Origin: Desulfosporosinus shakirovi
GTDB taxonomy: Bacteria; Bacillota; Desulfitobacteriia; Desulfitobacteriales; Desulfitobacteriaceae
Reading direction: 5' to 3'
DNA: 64,000 nucleotides
Assembly (NCBI RefSeq): GCF_020595055.1
Contig: NZ_JAJDOO010000012.1
Span: 1-64,000, forward strand
Below are positions 8,133 to 16,199 of this stretch, piece by piece (position 1 is the first letter of the stretch; each line of letters starts with the position of its first letter). The notes below the pieces were generated by a model, which saw only the letters and a list, made by a program, of their open reading frames with translations, was not told the origin of the DNA and did not search any database. The position numbers were made by a program, and so were the translations under genes.

Positions 8133-8443
8133 TTTATCTAAAACCTATGGTAATAAAAATATATTAAGGGACATTTCTTTAACGATTCCTAAGGGCGAGT
8201 TCACAGCTGTTTTAGGACCTAATGGAGCCGGTAAATCGACGCTCCTGAAAATCCTTGCTTTAAATTTCCAAACCTGATTCAGGAGAGGTTAAAATCGGGA
8301 AACAATCGTTTAACCTTAAAGGTGAATTAAAACGTAAAATTGGTATCCTTTCACATAGCTCTTTTTTGTATCCAGAGCTTACAGCCTATGAAAATCTTCG
8401 GTTTTACGGATGTCTATATTCTATAGTGAGGCAGTGTGAGTGA
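8116..8443 (+). pseudogene. ccmA: Heme exporter ATPase CcmA, frameshifted and truncated
   Basis: A TTG start after GAGAGGGGACG opens [17 protein letters not shown]; Walker A is intact (GPNGAGKST). At 8275 the frame stops; deleting one A of the AAA near 8260 restores [13 protein letters not shown]. The second frame continues to [14 protein letters not shown] and then loses similarity near 8415. The signature motif, Walker B and the whole C-terminal half are missing. ccmB and ccmC are not present downstream. The gene cannot encode a working ATPase. Confidence 0.8.
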
Positions 8444-9639
8444 ACAATGATTGTTTGTGGAACTAGACATTTAACCGCTAATTAAACATTGGGAAGGGGA
8501 TAGATAGTAATATCGAGAAGGAATAATGAAAATCCAACACCAGCAGAATAATTTGATGTTTATAAACGTAAAGTTACAGCACATACAACTCTTCACTAAA
8601 TAGGCATTTAACGCATAGTTGGAACAAAAATAGAAGGGCTCTTGGTAAACGATGCTTAAATATGTCTAATCATAATCGTTTAATCGCTCTATAATTAATT
8701 CGAATTTTTAAAGAATTCGTCTAGTTAAGTGAAATCTATCCTTTGCAAAACTACAGTCCAATTGCCATGGGTTTCATGGGTTCTATGAATCATACTGGGC
8801 TCGTATCGTTAGAGCCTTACAGAGGCTCCTAGAGGCTGGATTTTATAGTTGGCTATGAGTGAATCAACGATAACCGAATAACTTGATTTTTGTTGGTTCA
8901 GTAAAAACTTTCTTCAGAAAAACACTTTCTAAATCGCTAAGCGTTAAATACTAACTAGGCACAAGTTCCAGATACACCAAACTCAACAATAATGCTCAGC
9001 AATAAGAATGAGCAATAAGAATGAAGAGAACCAGTACACTTCAACAAAGTATAGCCCAATTGCTTGAGATTGACGAAATCAAGCAATTGGGCTATATAAC
9101 TGCTACTCCCCTACGGTATTAAATACTCTACTTTACATAATATCTATTATCGGACCCAATTGCAAAGTTGTATATGGTTCGCAAAGTTACTGAAGGTTAC
9201 TAACTTACAACTACAGAACGCTATTTGAAGCAGGAATATATAGATACAATGGTTAATGGTTTAATATCCTGAAGAAGAATAAATGAGTTCAAAGAGCTCA
9301 TAATGCCCTGTCGATTGCAAAAAAAGCTTTGCGATTGCCATTCATATCCCAATTCTATAGAATAACTCCTGCTAAATCGTTAGGTTTTAAAAATAAGGGC
9401 ACACAATATCTCATTCTAAATAATCTGGGACTATATAATTTCTTAAACATAACAATAACTGATAATTGGTAAAATACAAACTATTTAAGGTTTTTTTGTA
9501 AGGATGGTTAGAAAACTGCCATTCAATATATGAGGATCAACACTAAGGAGGTTCTAAGATAAGTTGCCTATTTACTATATTCATCTCATGAAATTAGCAT
9601 TATTTTTTTCGTACTTGTAGTATATGTTCGGCAGTATGC
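8444..9639. other. Gene-free 1.2 kb after the broken ccm cluster
   Basis: No frame of credible length, ribosome site or recognisable domain is seen on either strand. It contains a 13-base tandem duplication (AGCAATAAGAATG twice, 8998-9023) and the perfect hairpin at 9050-9096. Probably decayed DNA left by the deletion that removed the rest of ccmA, ccmB and ccmC. I found no transposase remnant or terminal repeat. Confidence 0.5.
9050..9096. repeat. Perfect 18-bp inverted repeat
   Basis: TATAGCCCAATTGCTTGA (9050-9067) pairs without mismatch with 9079-9096 around an 11-base loop. No T run follows on either side, so it is an uncertain terminator; it stands alone in gene-free DNA. Confidence 0.5.
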
Positions 9640-9888
9640 TTACAAAGGAAGTGAACTTGATTTCACCTTGTATTTACTATGCTTATTATGGCGCTTAGCA
9701 GTTTCTGGAGCTTCGGTGTTTAATAAAACATCATTTATCTCTATCTCTGCGTAATCCCCCTCAGGAACATTAATACACTGGCAACAATTATCACATTGCT
9801 TCCTTGGATCAAGATCACAAAGATCACACTCCCCGCATTCGGTGCAGACACGATCTTCCAATAAACAGGGCTCTCCTAGGCTATTCAA
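9640..9888 (-). CDS. Small cysteine-rich protein, probable metal binder (82 aa)
   Basis: The first half carries clustered cysteines: CTECGECDLCD, then CDNCCQCI. The spacing suits zinc or Fe-S binding. The second half is charged and without cysteine. The frame can open at TTG 9903, but GGAGG overlaps that position and sits 7-8 bases before the TTG at 9888, giving MNSLGEPCLLEDRVC; I chose this start. Small proteins with this pattern recur in clostridial genomes without known function. It lies downstream of the carboxypeptidase gene on the same strand. Confidence 0.6.
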   Translation of the reverse strand: MNSLGEPCLLEDRVCTECGECDLCDLDPRKQCDNCCQCINVPEGDYAEIEINDVLLNTEAPETAKRHNKHSKYKVKSSSLPL

Positions 9889-9936
9889 TTTCCAAACCTC
9901 CAATTAATCCATTATTAATTAATGACAGTAATGAGA

Positions 9937-10959
9937 CTAAAATATTCCCGGACTCAAGATAAGCGATCTTGGGTCATCTGCCAGACCTTGCAGGGCAGCT
10001 TTTGAGCGCTGTTCCGCCCAAGCTTCATCAAGTAATTTAATAGTATCTCTATAACGCTCCTTGCTCCCTAACAGGACAAGCAACAAATCCCCGTCGGGTC
10101 TTGAGACATAAGAAACAAGACATTGTCCGGCTGCAGTCGTTGTCCCTGTTTTCAGACCTTGATCTCCCGGATATATCTCGAGAAGGAGATTAGTATTCTG
10201 CACATAAGACTCACGAGATACCCCTTGTGCGTCTTTCCATTGAACGTGAGCACTTGTTTGTTTAACGTATTCTTTGAGTGTATCATTATCAACAAATTCT
10301 CTTGAGATTTTACTAAGGTCATTGGCGCTAGTATATTGGTTGAGATCCGGCAATCCATGCGGGTTGGTAAAGTGTGTGTTTTGACATCCCAGACTAGATG
10401 CATATTCGTTCATTAGCTGAGCAAAAGCTGGAATTGAACCACCTGCTTTAACTGCTAAAGCTGCTGCCGCATCATTTGAACTGTTGACATATAAGGCAGT
10501 TAAAAGATCATGAACTGATATTTCATCACCCGGCCTCAGCCCAAGTCGTGAACCTTCAACATTCACTTCTGTACCAACTTTCACCATATCCGTCCCTTTT
10601 AAGTTCTTTACTGCGACAAGACCCGTAATAAGTTTTAAGGTACTTGCCGGGGCGCGTTGTACATCAGCATTATGGGATTTTAAAATCTTATTGGTATGTG
10701 GATCTATAAGAACGTAGCTTTCATCATCTGTTGATAGTTCAGCTGATGATGAACCAGCCTTAATTAAATCAGAAGGTTGGGTCTCATCAATGATTGATGT
10801 CATTAGAGAACTAGCGAGGGAATTGGTACCAGCAGAACTAAAATAACGAAATCCAGTAATCGACATCACAATGAATGTGATCAGCAAGGTCATTTTTATC
10901 ACTTTTCTGGACTTTCTTTTAGACTTTGATTTTGAAATATGATACTCCGGATGTTTCAA
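9937..10959 (-). CDS. D-alanyl-D-alanine carboxypeptidase (PBP5 family)
   Basis: This 340-residue protein trims the terminal D-Ala of peptidoglycan stem peptides outside the membrane. An N-terminal lysine/arginine-rich stretch leads to a membrane helix at about 22-42, a signal anchor. The three penicillin-binding motifs are present: STLK (active Ser and Lys), SSN, and KTGTT. The C-terminal PBP5 domain and membrane amphipathic helix are missing, so it is a minimal catalytic form. The start is TTG preceded by AGAGGGG. A second, longer carboxypeptidase is encoded at 33113-34372. Confidence 0.85.
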   Translation of the reverse strand: MKHPEYHISKSKSKRKSRKVIKMTLLITFIVMSITGFRYFSSAGTNSLASSLMTSIIDETQPSDLIKAGSSSAELSTDDESYVLIDPHTNKILKSHNADVQRAPASTLKLITGLVAVKNLKGTDMVKVGTEVNVEGSRLGLRPGDEISVHDLLTALYVNSSNDAAAALAVKAGGSIPAFAQLMNEYASSLGCQNTHFTNPHGLPDLNQYTSANDLSKISREFVDNDTLKEYVKQTSAHVQWKDAQGVSRESYVQNTNLLLEIYPGDQGLKTGTTTAAGQCLVSYVSRPDGDLLLVLLGSKERYRDTIKLLDEAWAEQRSKAALQGLADDPRSLILSPGIF

Positions 10960-11112
10960 AAAATTAACCCCTCTTTGAAAAAATATGTCACTTTAATAAC
11001 TAAATTCCAATGTTCGCTATGCTTTTAAAACCTTTATACAAACAACGCTATTATAACTAATTTAAAGGATCGAGGCAAGTTTCACACTGAGTATCTTTGT
11101 GAAATGAGACAA

Positions 11113-11913
11113 TTAAGACTTCTCCCCTCTCTCCCACATATGCCACACTGCCAAAAAAGGATAGGGATTAGTCCATTCTCCATTCGGCAGTTCTATACCG
11201 AAATGAAGGTGGTCAGGTGTTGTCAAAGCATCTCCGGTATGTCCCATCCCTCCTATGAACTCCCCCGCCTCGATTCGTTCCCCCTTCACGAGTTTCGCAG
11301 AAATATACTGCAGGTGCGCGTAATAATAATAATTTCCATCATCTCCGCGTACACCGACACGTTCACCGCCTAGCCGATTCCACCCTAATTGTTCGATTTC
11401 CCCGCCACAACTACTGATGATAGACGTCCCTTCTTTGCCAAAGAGATCAGTTCCTTCATGCCTGCGTACCCCACCCTCTCGATCTGCCCCATAACTGTCT
11501 TCATACCAAGTGGTTCCTGCGACGGGAAAAGTATATTTATTAGGATGATAATATGAGTATTCCCTTAGAATCTCACGATGTCTGCCAATTGCTTTTATCG
11601 TATCGGCGGGGAGCATACCCCAATTCAGGTCTGACATAGTGATATTATCCTGAAGTTGGTCAATAAGCTTTTGAGCCTCATTTTTAGGGATTGTCGAATG
11701 GATTGCTAAAAGATCCTCATAAGCCATATGCGGGGATTTCTGATTTTCTTGTACGCATTGTTTCACTAGCGAAGGAGAAATGGTATTTAAATATGGGTAT
11801 ACGTCTGGCGGAATGTTGGGGGGACGATGAAGTACCTGCCAAATGATTATTGCTAAAACAACTAAAAGACTTATCTGTGCCAATCCACGTACAAGTTTCA
11901 AAGGAATCCTCAT
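11113..11913 (-). CDS. M23-family metallopeptidase, membrane-anchored
   Basis: About 266 residues. A signal anchor covers about 8-28. The central part is helical. The C-terminal half is a lysostaphin/LytM-type M23 domain with the zinc ligands in RRHEGTDLFG and DHLHFGIE, so it is probably an active peptidoglycan endopeptidase outside the membrane. I prefer the ATG at 11913 (MRIPLKLV) to upstream starts because it directly precedes the anchor. It diverges from lexA; the SOS box at 11953-11966 is only 40 bases upstream, so co-regulation by LexA is possible. Family call is strong; substrate is unknown. Confidence 0.82.
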   Translation of the reverse strand: MRIPLKLVRGLAQISLLVVLAIIIWQVLHRPPNIPPDVYPYLNTISPSLVKQCVQENQKSPHMAYEDLLAIHSTIPKNEAQKLIDQLQDNITMSDLNWGMLPADTIKAIGRHREILREYSYYHPNKYTFPVAGTTWYEDSYGADREGGVRRHEGTDLFGKEGTSIISSCGGEIEQLGWNRLGGERVGVRGDDGNYYYYAHLQYISAKLVKGERIEAGEFIGGMGHTGDALTTPDHLHFGIELPNGEWTNPYPFLAVWHMWERGEKS

Positions 11914-11952
11914 AGATTTATACCTGCTCTCTTTAAAAATTTTCAAACACAA

Positions 11953-11966
11953 CGAACATTTGTTTG
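11953..11966. promoter_or_regulatory. LexA (SOS) box between lexA and the M23 peptidase
   Basis: CGAACATTTGTTTG matches the Gram-positive SOS box CGAACRNRYGTTYG at all but one position. It overlaps the -35 side of the lexA promoter, as expected for autorepression. Confidence 0.8.
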
Positions 11967-11992
11967 TACTTTGTTAGAAAGAATGGTACAAT
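11964..11992 (+). promoter_or_regulatory. lexA promoter
   Basis: TTGTAC (11964-11969), a 17-base spacer and TACAAT (11987-11992), about 30 bases before the lexA start. The SOS box overlaps the -35. Confidence 0.6.
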
Positions 11993-12021
11993 ATTCCTGA
12001 AAAGATGGGGGTGTTTTTGTT

Positions 12022-12636
12022 ATGTACCCGGATTTATCTCAACGACAAACGAATATTTTGGAATTTATTAAACAGGAAATACGTAAAAAGGGATATCCGC
12101 CTGCCGTTAGGGAAATCGGCGAAGCTGTTGGGTTGTTATCCAGTTCTACTGTGCATGGCCACCTTCAGACCTTGGAGGACAAAGGCTACATCCGACGCGA
12201 TCCCACCAAACCAAGAGCCATCGAAATTTTAGACAGCTCCAGTGAAGCTCTAGAAATGAAGAAAGTTGTCCAGGTCCCAATTGTCGGCCGTGTAACTGCC
12301 GGCCAGCCTATTCTGGCCGTTGAAAACATCGAAGGAACCTTTCCCCTTTCTGCTGATTTTGTGCGCCATGACAACATTTTCATGCTTCGCGTGCAGGGAG
12401 AAAGTATGATAGGAGCAGGAATATTAGATGGAGATTACATTATCGTTCGTCAACAAAGTGATGCACGAAATGGCGAAATTGTTGTCGCCCTCATTGGTGA
12501 TGAGGCGACGGTAAAACGGTTTTTTAAAGAAAGAACGCTTATTCGACTTCAGCCTGAAAATCCATCAATGGAACCCATCTACTCTCAGGACGTTTCAATC
12601 TTAGGAAAGGTCGTCGGGGTTTTCCGTACTCTCTAA
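12022..12636 (+). CDS. lexA: SOS repressor LexA
   Basis: At 204 residues it has the family's normal length. Residues 1-65 are the winged-helix DNA-binding domain ([24 protein letters not shown]). The Ala-Gly self-cleavage site lies in VTAGQP. The catalytic Ser is in GESMI and the Lys in EATVKRFF. LexA represses DNA-damage genes until RecA filaments trigger its self-cleavage. It has an SOS box in its own promoter. The ATG at 12022 follows a GGGGGTG site. Confidence 0.95.
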   Translation: MYPDLSQRQTNILEFIKQEIRKKGYPPAVREIGEAVGLLSSSTVHGHLQTLEDKGYIRRDPTKPRAIEILDSSSEALEMKKVVQVPIVGRVTAGQPILAVENIEGTFPLSADFVRHDNIFMLRVQGESMIGAGILDGDYIIVRQQSDARNGEIVVALIGDEATVKRFFKERTLIRLQPENPSMEPIYSQDVSILGKVVGVFRTL

Positions 12637-12743
12637 TGATGTGAAGTCTCTTATTACAAAGATATGCACTATGAGAATGAGTTAACATTGATACTGTTAA
12701 CTTACGAAAAATAAACTACGCATACATTAGAGGAGGTCTTTTC

Positions 12744-12890
12744 ATGGCTATTAGTAATGAGGATTTATATAAGCTGATTAGTAAACTTCCCGAAGAAGCA
12801 AAGCAATCAGCCTATGATTTCTTAGAGTTCTTAACCGCAGGTTATACTCGGCCCGATTGGGACGAAATTGGAAATCGACAATCTTGGTGA
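12744..12890 (+). CDS. Small DUF2281-like protein, possibly truncated (48 aa)
   Basis: An ideal AGGAGG sits 7 bases before the ATG. The protein reads MAISNEDLYKLISKLPEEAK, then QSAYDFLEFL, similar to short DUF2281/antitoxin-like proteins in which this helix precedes a variable tail. The end (YTRPDWDEIGNRQSW) may be cut short: another frame stays open to about 12930. No toxin-like partner is adjacent. The terminator at 12961-12995 follows. Confidence 0.55.
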   Translation: MAISNEDLYKLISKLPEEAKQSAYDFLEFLTAGYTRPDWDEIGNRQSW

Positions 12891-12960
12891 TGTCCGCAGA
12901 GGGCGAGAAGTATCTTCCAGAAAGTAAATAACGCTTACGTTAAACTTCCTAACTAATATA

Positions 12961-12995
12961 AAAAGACCGGCTTTCAAATGAAAACCGGTCTTTTT
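12961..12995. terminator. Bidirectional terminator between the small protein and ddl
   Basis: AAAAGACCGG pairs with CCGGTCTTTT; an inner TTTC/GAAA pairing extends the stem, and T runs exist in both reading directions. It serves convergent genes. Confidence 0.8.
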
Positions 12996-13040
12996 GCTTG
13001 CATATCTTAAACAATATTCTTGGGAGTATATGAAGGGCAA

Positions 13041-14144
13041 TCAGGTTCGTGAAATTTTGCAGTTTTGTCTGTCCTGAAAACGCTCCAACCCTAAGGCGAT
13101 CAAACGATCAATCAATTCAGAATAAGGAATTCCTGTTGCTTCCCAAAGCTTAGGGTACATTGATATTTCCGTAAATCCAGGTAAGGTATTTATCTCATTA
13201 AGAAATATTTCCTTTTCAGGAGTCACAAAAAAGTCAACTCGACCTAAGCCATTTGCTTCGACAGCACGGAAAGCTTCAATAGCCATACTCTGCAAGCTTT
13301 TAATGACTATATCATCCAGATTCGCCGGTATCAAAAGACTCGACCCAATATTAGAATACTTGGCTTCATAAGTATAGAACTCATGTGCAGGCAAGACTTC
13401 ACCAGGAAGAGATGCTATTGGTGCGTCATTTCCTAAAACTGAGACTTCAATTTCCTGCCCAATGATCGTCTCTTCTACAACAATCTTTCGATCAAAGATG
13501 GCTGCTGTTTTTAAGGCATCCATCAACTCTTCGCGGTGATGAGCTTTCGAGATACCCACACTGGACCCTAGATTGGCAGGTTTCACAAAGCAGGGATAGC
13601 CTATCTTCTCTTCAATCTTATTAAGACATAGTTCAGGTCTGTCAAGGAATTCTGATCTAAGGAGAGTAATATAGCGCGCCAAGGGCAGGTTTTTTTCCAG
13701 AAAGACTGCTTTCATCCGATCTTTGTCCATACCAAGGGAGGACCCTAATACTCCAGATCCTACATAAGGGACATTGGCCATCTCAAGTAATCCCTGGAGA
13801 GTTCCATCCTCGCCGTAGGGTCCATGAAGAACCGGAAAAACAAGATCGAATTTTCCCTGGTTTGGAAGGGGTCTGCCATCAATGGCCATAAAATGCGGTT
13901 TGGTAGGATCAATGACTAAAGTCACCTGGATCCCCTCCGTAATCGCAGGAAACCCATTCTTAATAATTTCTTCCGGTAGAACTCCCCAAAACCATTGACC
14001 CTGTTTATTGATGCCAATTGTTTCTACACTGTAACGGTTTCTGTCTATCGCTTTGTAAATTGACTGAGCTGAGTTCAAGGAAACCTCATGTTCACCTGAG
14101 CGACCGCCAAACAGAAGAACCACACTTTGTTTGTGATCATCCAC
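13041..14144 (-). CDS. ddl: D-alanine--D-alanine ligase
   Basis: This ATP-grasp enzyme joins two D-alanines for peptidoglycan precursors in the cytosol. Of 367 residues, it shows the family's landmarks: FGGRSGEHEVSLNSA at the N-terminus, HGPYGEDGTLQGLLE, the ATP-grasp lysine region (YPCFVKPANLGSSVGISKA), and the Mg/ATP site NEINTLPGFTE. Start is GTG with a GTGAGG site. It stands alone between terminators. Nothing marks it as a D-lactate (Van-type) ligase, and no vanH or vanX neighbours occur. Confidence 0.93.
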   Translation of the reverse strand: MDDHKQSVVLLFGGRSGEHEVSLNSAQSIYKAIDRNRYSVETIGINKQGQWFWGVLPEEIIKNGFPAITEGIQVTLVIDPTKPHFMAIDGRPLPNQGKFDLVFPVLHGPYGEDGTLQGLLEMANVPYVGSGVLGSSLGMDKDRMKAVFLEKNLPLARYITLLRSEFLDRPELCLNKIEEKIGYPCFVKPANLGSSVGISKAHHREELMDALKTAAIFDRKIVVEETIIGQEIEVSVLGNDAPIASLPGEVLPAHEFYTYEAKYSNIGSSLLIPANLDDIVIKSLQSMAIEAFRAVEANGLGRVDFFVTPEKEIFLNEINTLPGFTEISMYPKLWEATGIPYSELIDRLIALGLERFQDRQNCKISRT

Positions 14145-14272
14145 AATGCCTCACCCTCTCTAATTAAGTAGTTAATAGTTAATTAAGTATGTGCCCACCA
14201 ACTAGTATAGACCCCAATATTAAACAGGGAAAGTCGGTTTTAGAAGCAACTATAAAAGTATATGCTTGAAAA

Positions 14273-14304
14273 AGAAAAAAGCTCCCGCCTAACGGGCAAG
14301 AGCT
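14273..14304 (-). terminator. Rho-independent terminator of lepB
   Basis: On the minus strand AGCTCTTGCC pairs with GGCGGGAGCT (two G-T pairs), loop CGTTA, then TTTTTT. The stem overlaps the lepB stop codon. Confidence 0.8.
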
Positions 14305-14834
14305 CCTATTTCATCTAAAGGCCAATAACGAAAAAGAGTTCTTCCTGTAATATTTTCTACAGGCAGGAATCCCCATTCTCTTGAATCAGCACTGTTGTTA
14401 CGATTATCCCCCATTACAAAGACAGAATCGTTGGGAACAACGATCGGACCAAAATCGTTGTTGGGTTTTTCTAACAGATAAGGTTCGTCAAGACGTTGAT
14501 CATTTAAGTAAGTGGTCTTATTGCGAATTTCAACTTTATCCCCTGCTAAGCCTACAACTCTTTTAATATAGTCATCCGTGGCATGAGCACTCGGTGGTGG
14601 ATGAAAAACTATAATATCTCCATGATTAATATGATCAAATCGTTTGAAGAAAAACTTGTCAACAATGACCCGGTCTTCCAACTGTATTGTTGGGAGCATT
14701 GAACCTGTCGGGATTTTTCGTGCTTCGATCACATAGGTGCGTAATACCCAGGAAAGCGCGAAAGCAATGAGTACTATTTCTACCAGTTCTATCAAAAAAC
14801 GAAAGGAACTTTTCGGCTTCTCCGAACTTTCCAT
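14289..14834 (-). CDS. lepB: Signal peptidase I
   Basis: This 181-residue membrane serine protease removes signal peptides from exported proteins. One N-terminal helix lies at about 11-31 (FLIELVEIVLIAFALSWVL). The catalytic Ser is in GSMLPT and the general-base Lys in YIKRVVG; box E is GDNRNNSADSREWG. The length fits the short Gram-positive SipS-type enzymes. The start is ATG with AAAGAGG upstream. It is separate from its neighbours, with its own terminator. Confidence 0.93.
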   Translation of the reverse strand: MESSEKPKSSFRFLIELVEIVLIAFALSWVLRTYVIEARKIPTGSMLPTIQLEDRVIVDKFFFKRFDHINHGDIIVFHPPPSAHATDDYIKRVVGLAGDKVEIRNKTTYLNDQRLDEPYLLEKPNNDFGPIVVPNDSVFVMGDNRNNSADSREWGFLPVENITGRTLFRYWPLDEIGALAR

Positions 14835-14896
14835 AGTGCACCTCTTTCTACTCTACATCTTAACATAGATTTTCCGATGTTTAAATGGAAGATTTA

Positions 14897-16159
14897 TTAG
14901 CTCAGAAGTCCTTGTTGCCACAAATTCAGGGCTGCTAAGATATTGCCCATCTGTATATAAGTACAGGATATTCCCCCTTGTTGATAGACAACAAAGGGTT
15001 CTCGCAGAGGTCCGTCTGCGGAGAATTCACTGGTTGAACCCTGAATAAAGGTTCCTCCAGCCATAATGATTTCATCTTCATATCCAGGCATTCCTGAAGG
15101 AATAGGCAAAACATGAGAATCAATCGGCGACCCTTTCTGTAAGCCCTGACAAAAAGCGATCATCTTTTCCCGAGATCCAAGTTTGACGGCTTGAATAAGG
15201 TCCGTTCTCACGGTCTCTGGTTGAGGATGCACTTCAAATCCTAAAGCCCGCCAAAATGCCGCAGAAAAAACCGCACCTTTTATAGATTCAGAAACGGTTA
15301 AGGGGCTGAAGAACAATCCTTGATAAAATAAGCGTTGCCATTCCAAGGTTGCACCCATGTGCCCTCCCACTCCCGGAGCCGTCAAGCGCTGAGCGCTTAG
15401 TTCAACCAAATCTGAGCGTCCAGCCACGTATCCCCCAGTAGGGGCCACGCTCCCGCCCAGATTTTTAATCAGTGATCCTGCCATTAAATCTACCCCAATA
15501 TCACCGGGTTCTTGAGTCTCTACTAATTCTCCATAGCAGTTATCTACAAAAATGATCAGCTGGGGAAAGTGTTTTCTGACAAAGTCTACGAGTTCTTTCA
15601 ACTGAGATATCATCAGAGCATCTCTCCAAGCATATCCGCGTGAACGCTGAACCAACAGCATTCGTGTCTTTGTTGTTATCTTCTCGCTAATTAGGGCATA
15701 TTGTAATTTGCCATGGGAATCCAAGGGAACAGTATCATGAAATACCCCGAAATCCCTGAGGCTCCCTTGCCCTTCTCCTCTAAGCCCAATTACTTCTTCT
15801 AATGTATCATAAGGAGTTCCGCTAACCGAAAGAACATGATCCCCAGGTCGCAGTACACCAAATAAGGCAGAGGCAATGGCATGTGTTCCTGAAACGAACT
15901 GGCCTCGGACAAGTGCTGCTTCCGCACCTAGAATACGCGCAACTACACGATCAAGCACTTCTCGTCCCGAATCACCCAAGCCGTACCCCGTCGTTCCTTG
16001 TAAATGATAAGCAGCCACTCGTTCCTCTTGAAAAGCGTTTAAAACTTTTTCGTGGTTCTTTTCAGCTATTTCTTGTAATGCAGGTAATTGATCAAAGAGT
16101 GCTTTTTCTGCCTCATCTACCGCATTGCTAATAATCTTTGGCCATTTAGGATTCGAATA
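14897..16159 (-). CDS. YnbB-like PLP enzyme (methionine gamma-lyase / aluminium-resistance family)
   Basis: About 420 residues of a fold-type I PLP enzyme. LQGTTGYGLGDSGREVLDRV and GQFVSGTHAIASALFGVLRPGD mark the YnbB/DUF-type family annotated as methionine gamma-lyase-related. The cofactor lysine is in GSLIKNLGGSVAPTGGYVAG. An AGGAGG lies 7 bases before a TTG at 16159, so I start the protein there (MYSNPKWPKI) and not at the TTG 33 bases upstream. It follows hflX closely on the same strand, as ynbB follows hflX in Bacillus. The physiological substrate is unknown. Confidence 0.85.
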   Translation of the reverse strand, partial: YSNPKWPKIISNAVDEAEKALFDQLPALQEIAEKNHEKVLNAFQEERVAAYHLQGTTGYGLGDSGREVLDRVVARILGAEAALVRGQFVSGTHAIASALFGVLRPGDHVLSVSGTPYDTLEEVIGLRGEGQGSLRDFGVFHDTVPLDSHGKLQYALISEKITTKTRMLLVQRSRGYAWRDALMISQLKELVDFVRKHFPQLIIFVDNCYGELVETQEPGDIGVDLMAGSLIKNLGGSVAPTGGYVAGRSDLVELSAQRLTAPGVGGHMGATLEWQRLFYQGLFFSPLTVSESIKGAVFSAAFWRALGFEVHPQPETVRTDLIQAVKLGSREKMIAFCQGLQKGSPIDSHVLPIPSGMPGYEDEIIMAGGTFIQGSTSEFSADGPLREPFVVYQQGGISCTYIQMGNILAALNLWQQGLLS

Positions 16160-16199
16160 CAAACAATTTCCTCCTAGCAAAGGCAACCTCAAATCTGCC

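Noticed and set aside
9121-9160. TTTACA followed by an AT-rich hexamer as a seventh Pho promoter
   Set aside because: No 11-base-spaced upstream hexamers, wrong -10 spacing, and no gene downstream.
8444-9639. An insertion sequence explaining the loss of ccmA/B/C
   Set aside because: No transposase-like frame, terminal inverted repeats or target duplication could be found on either strand.
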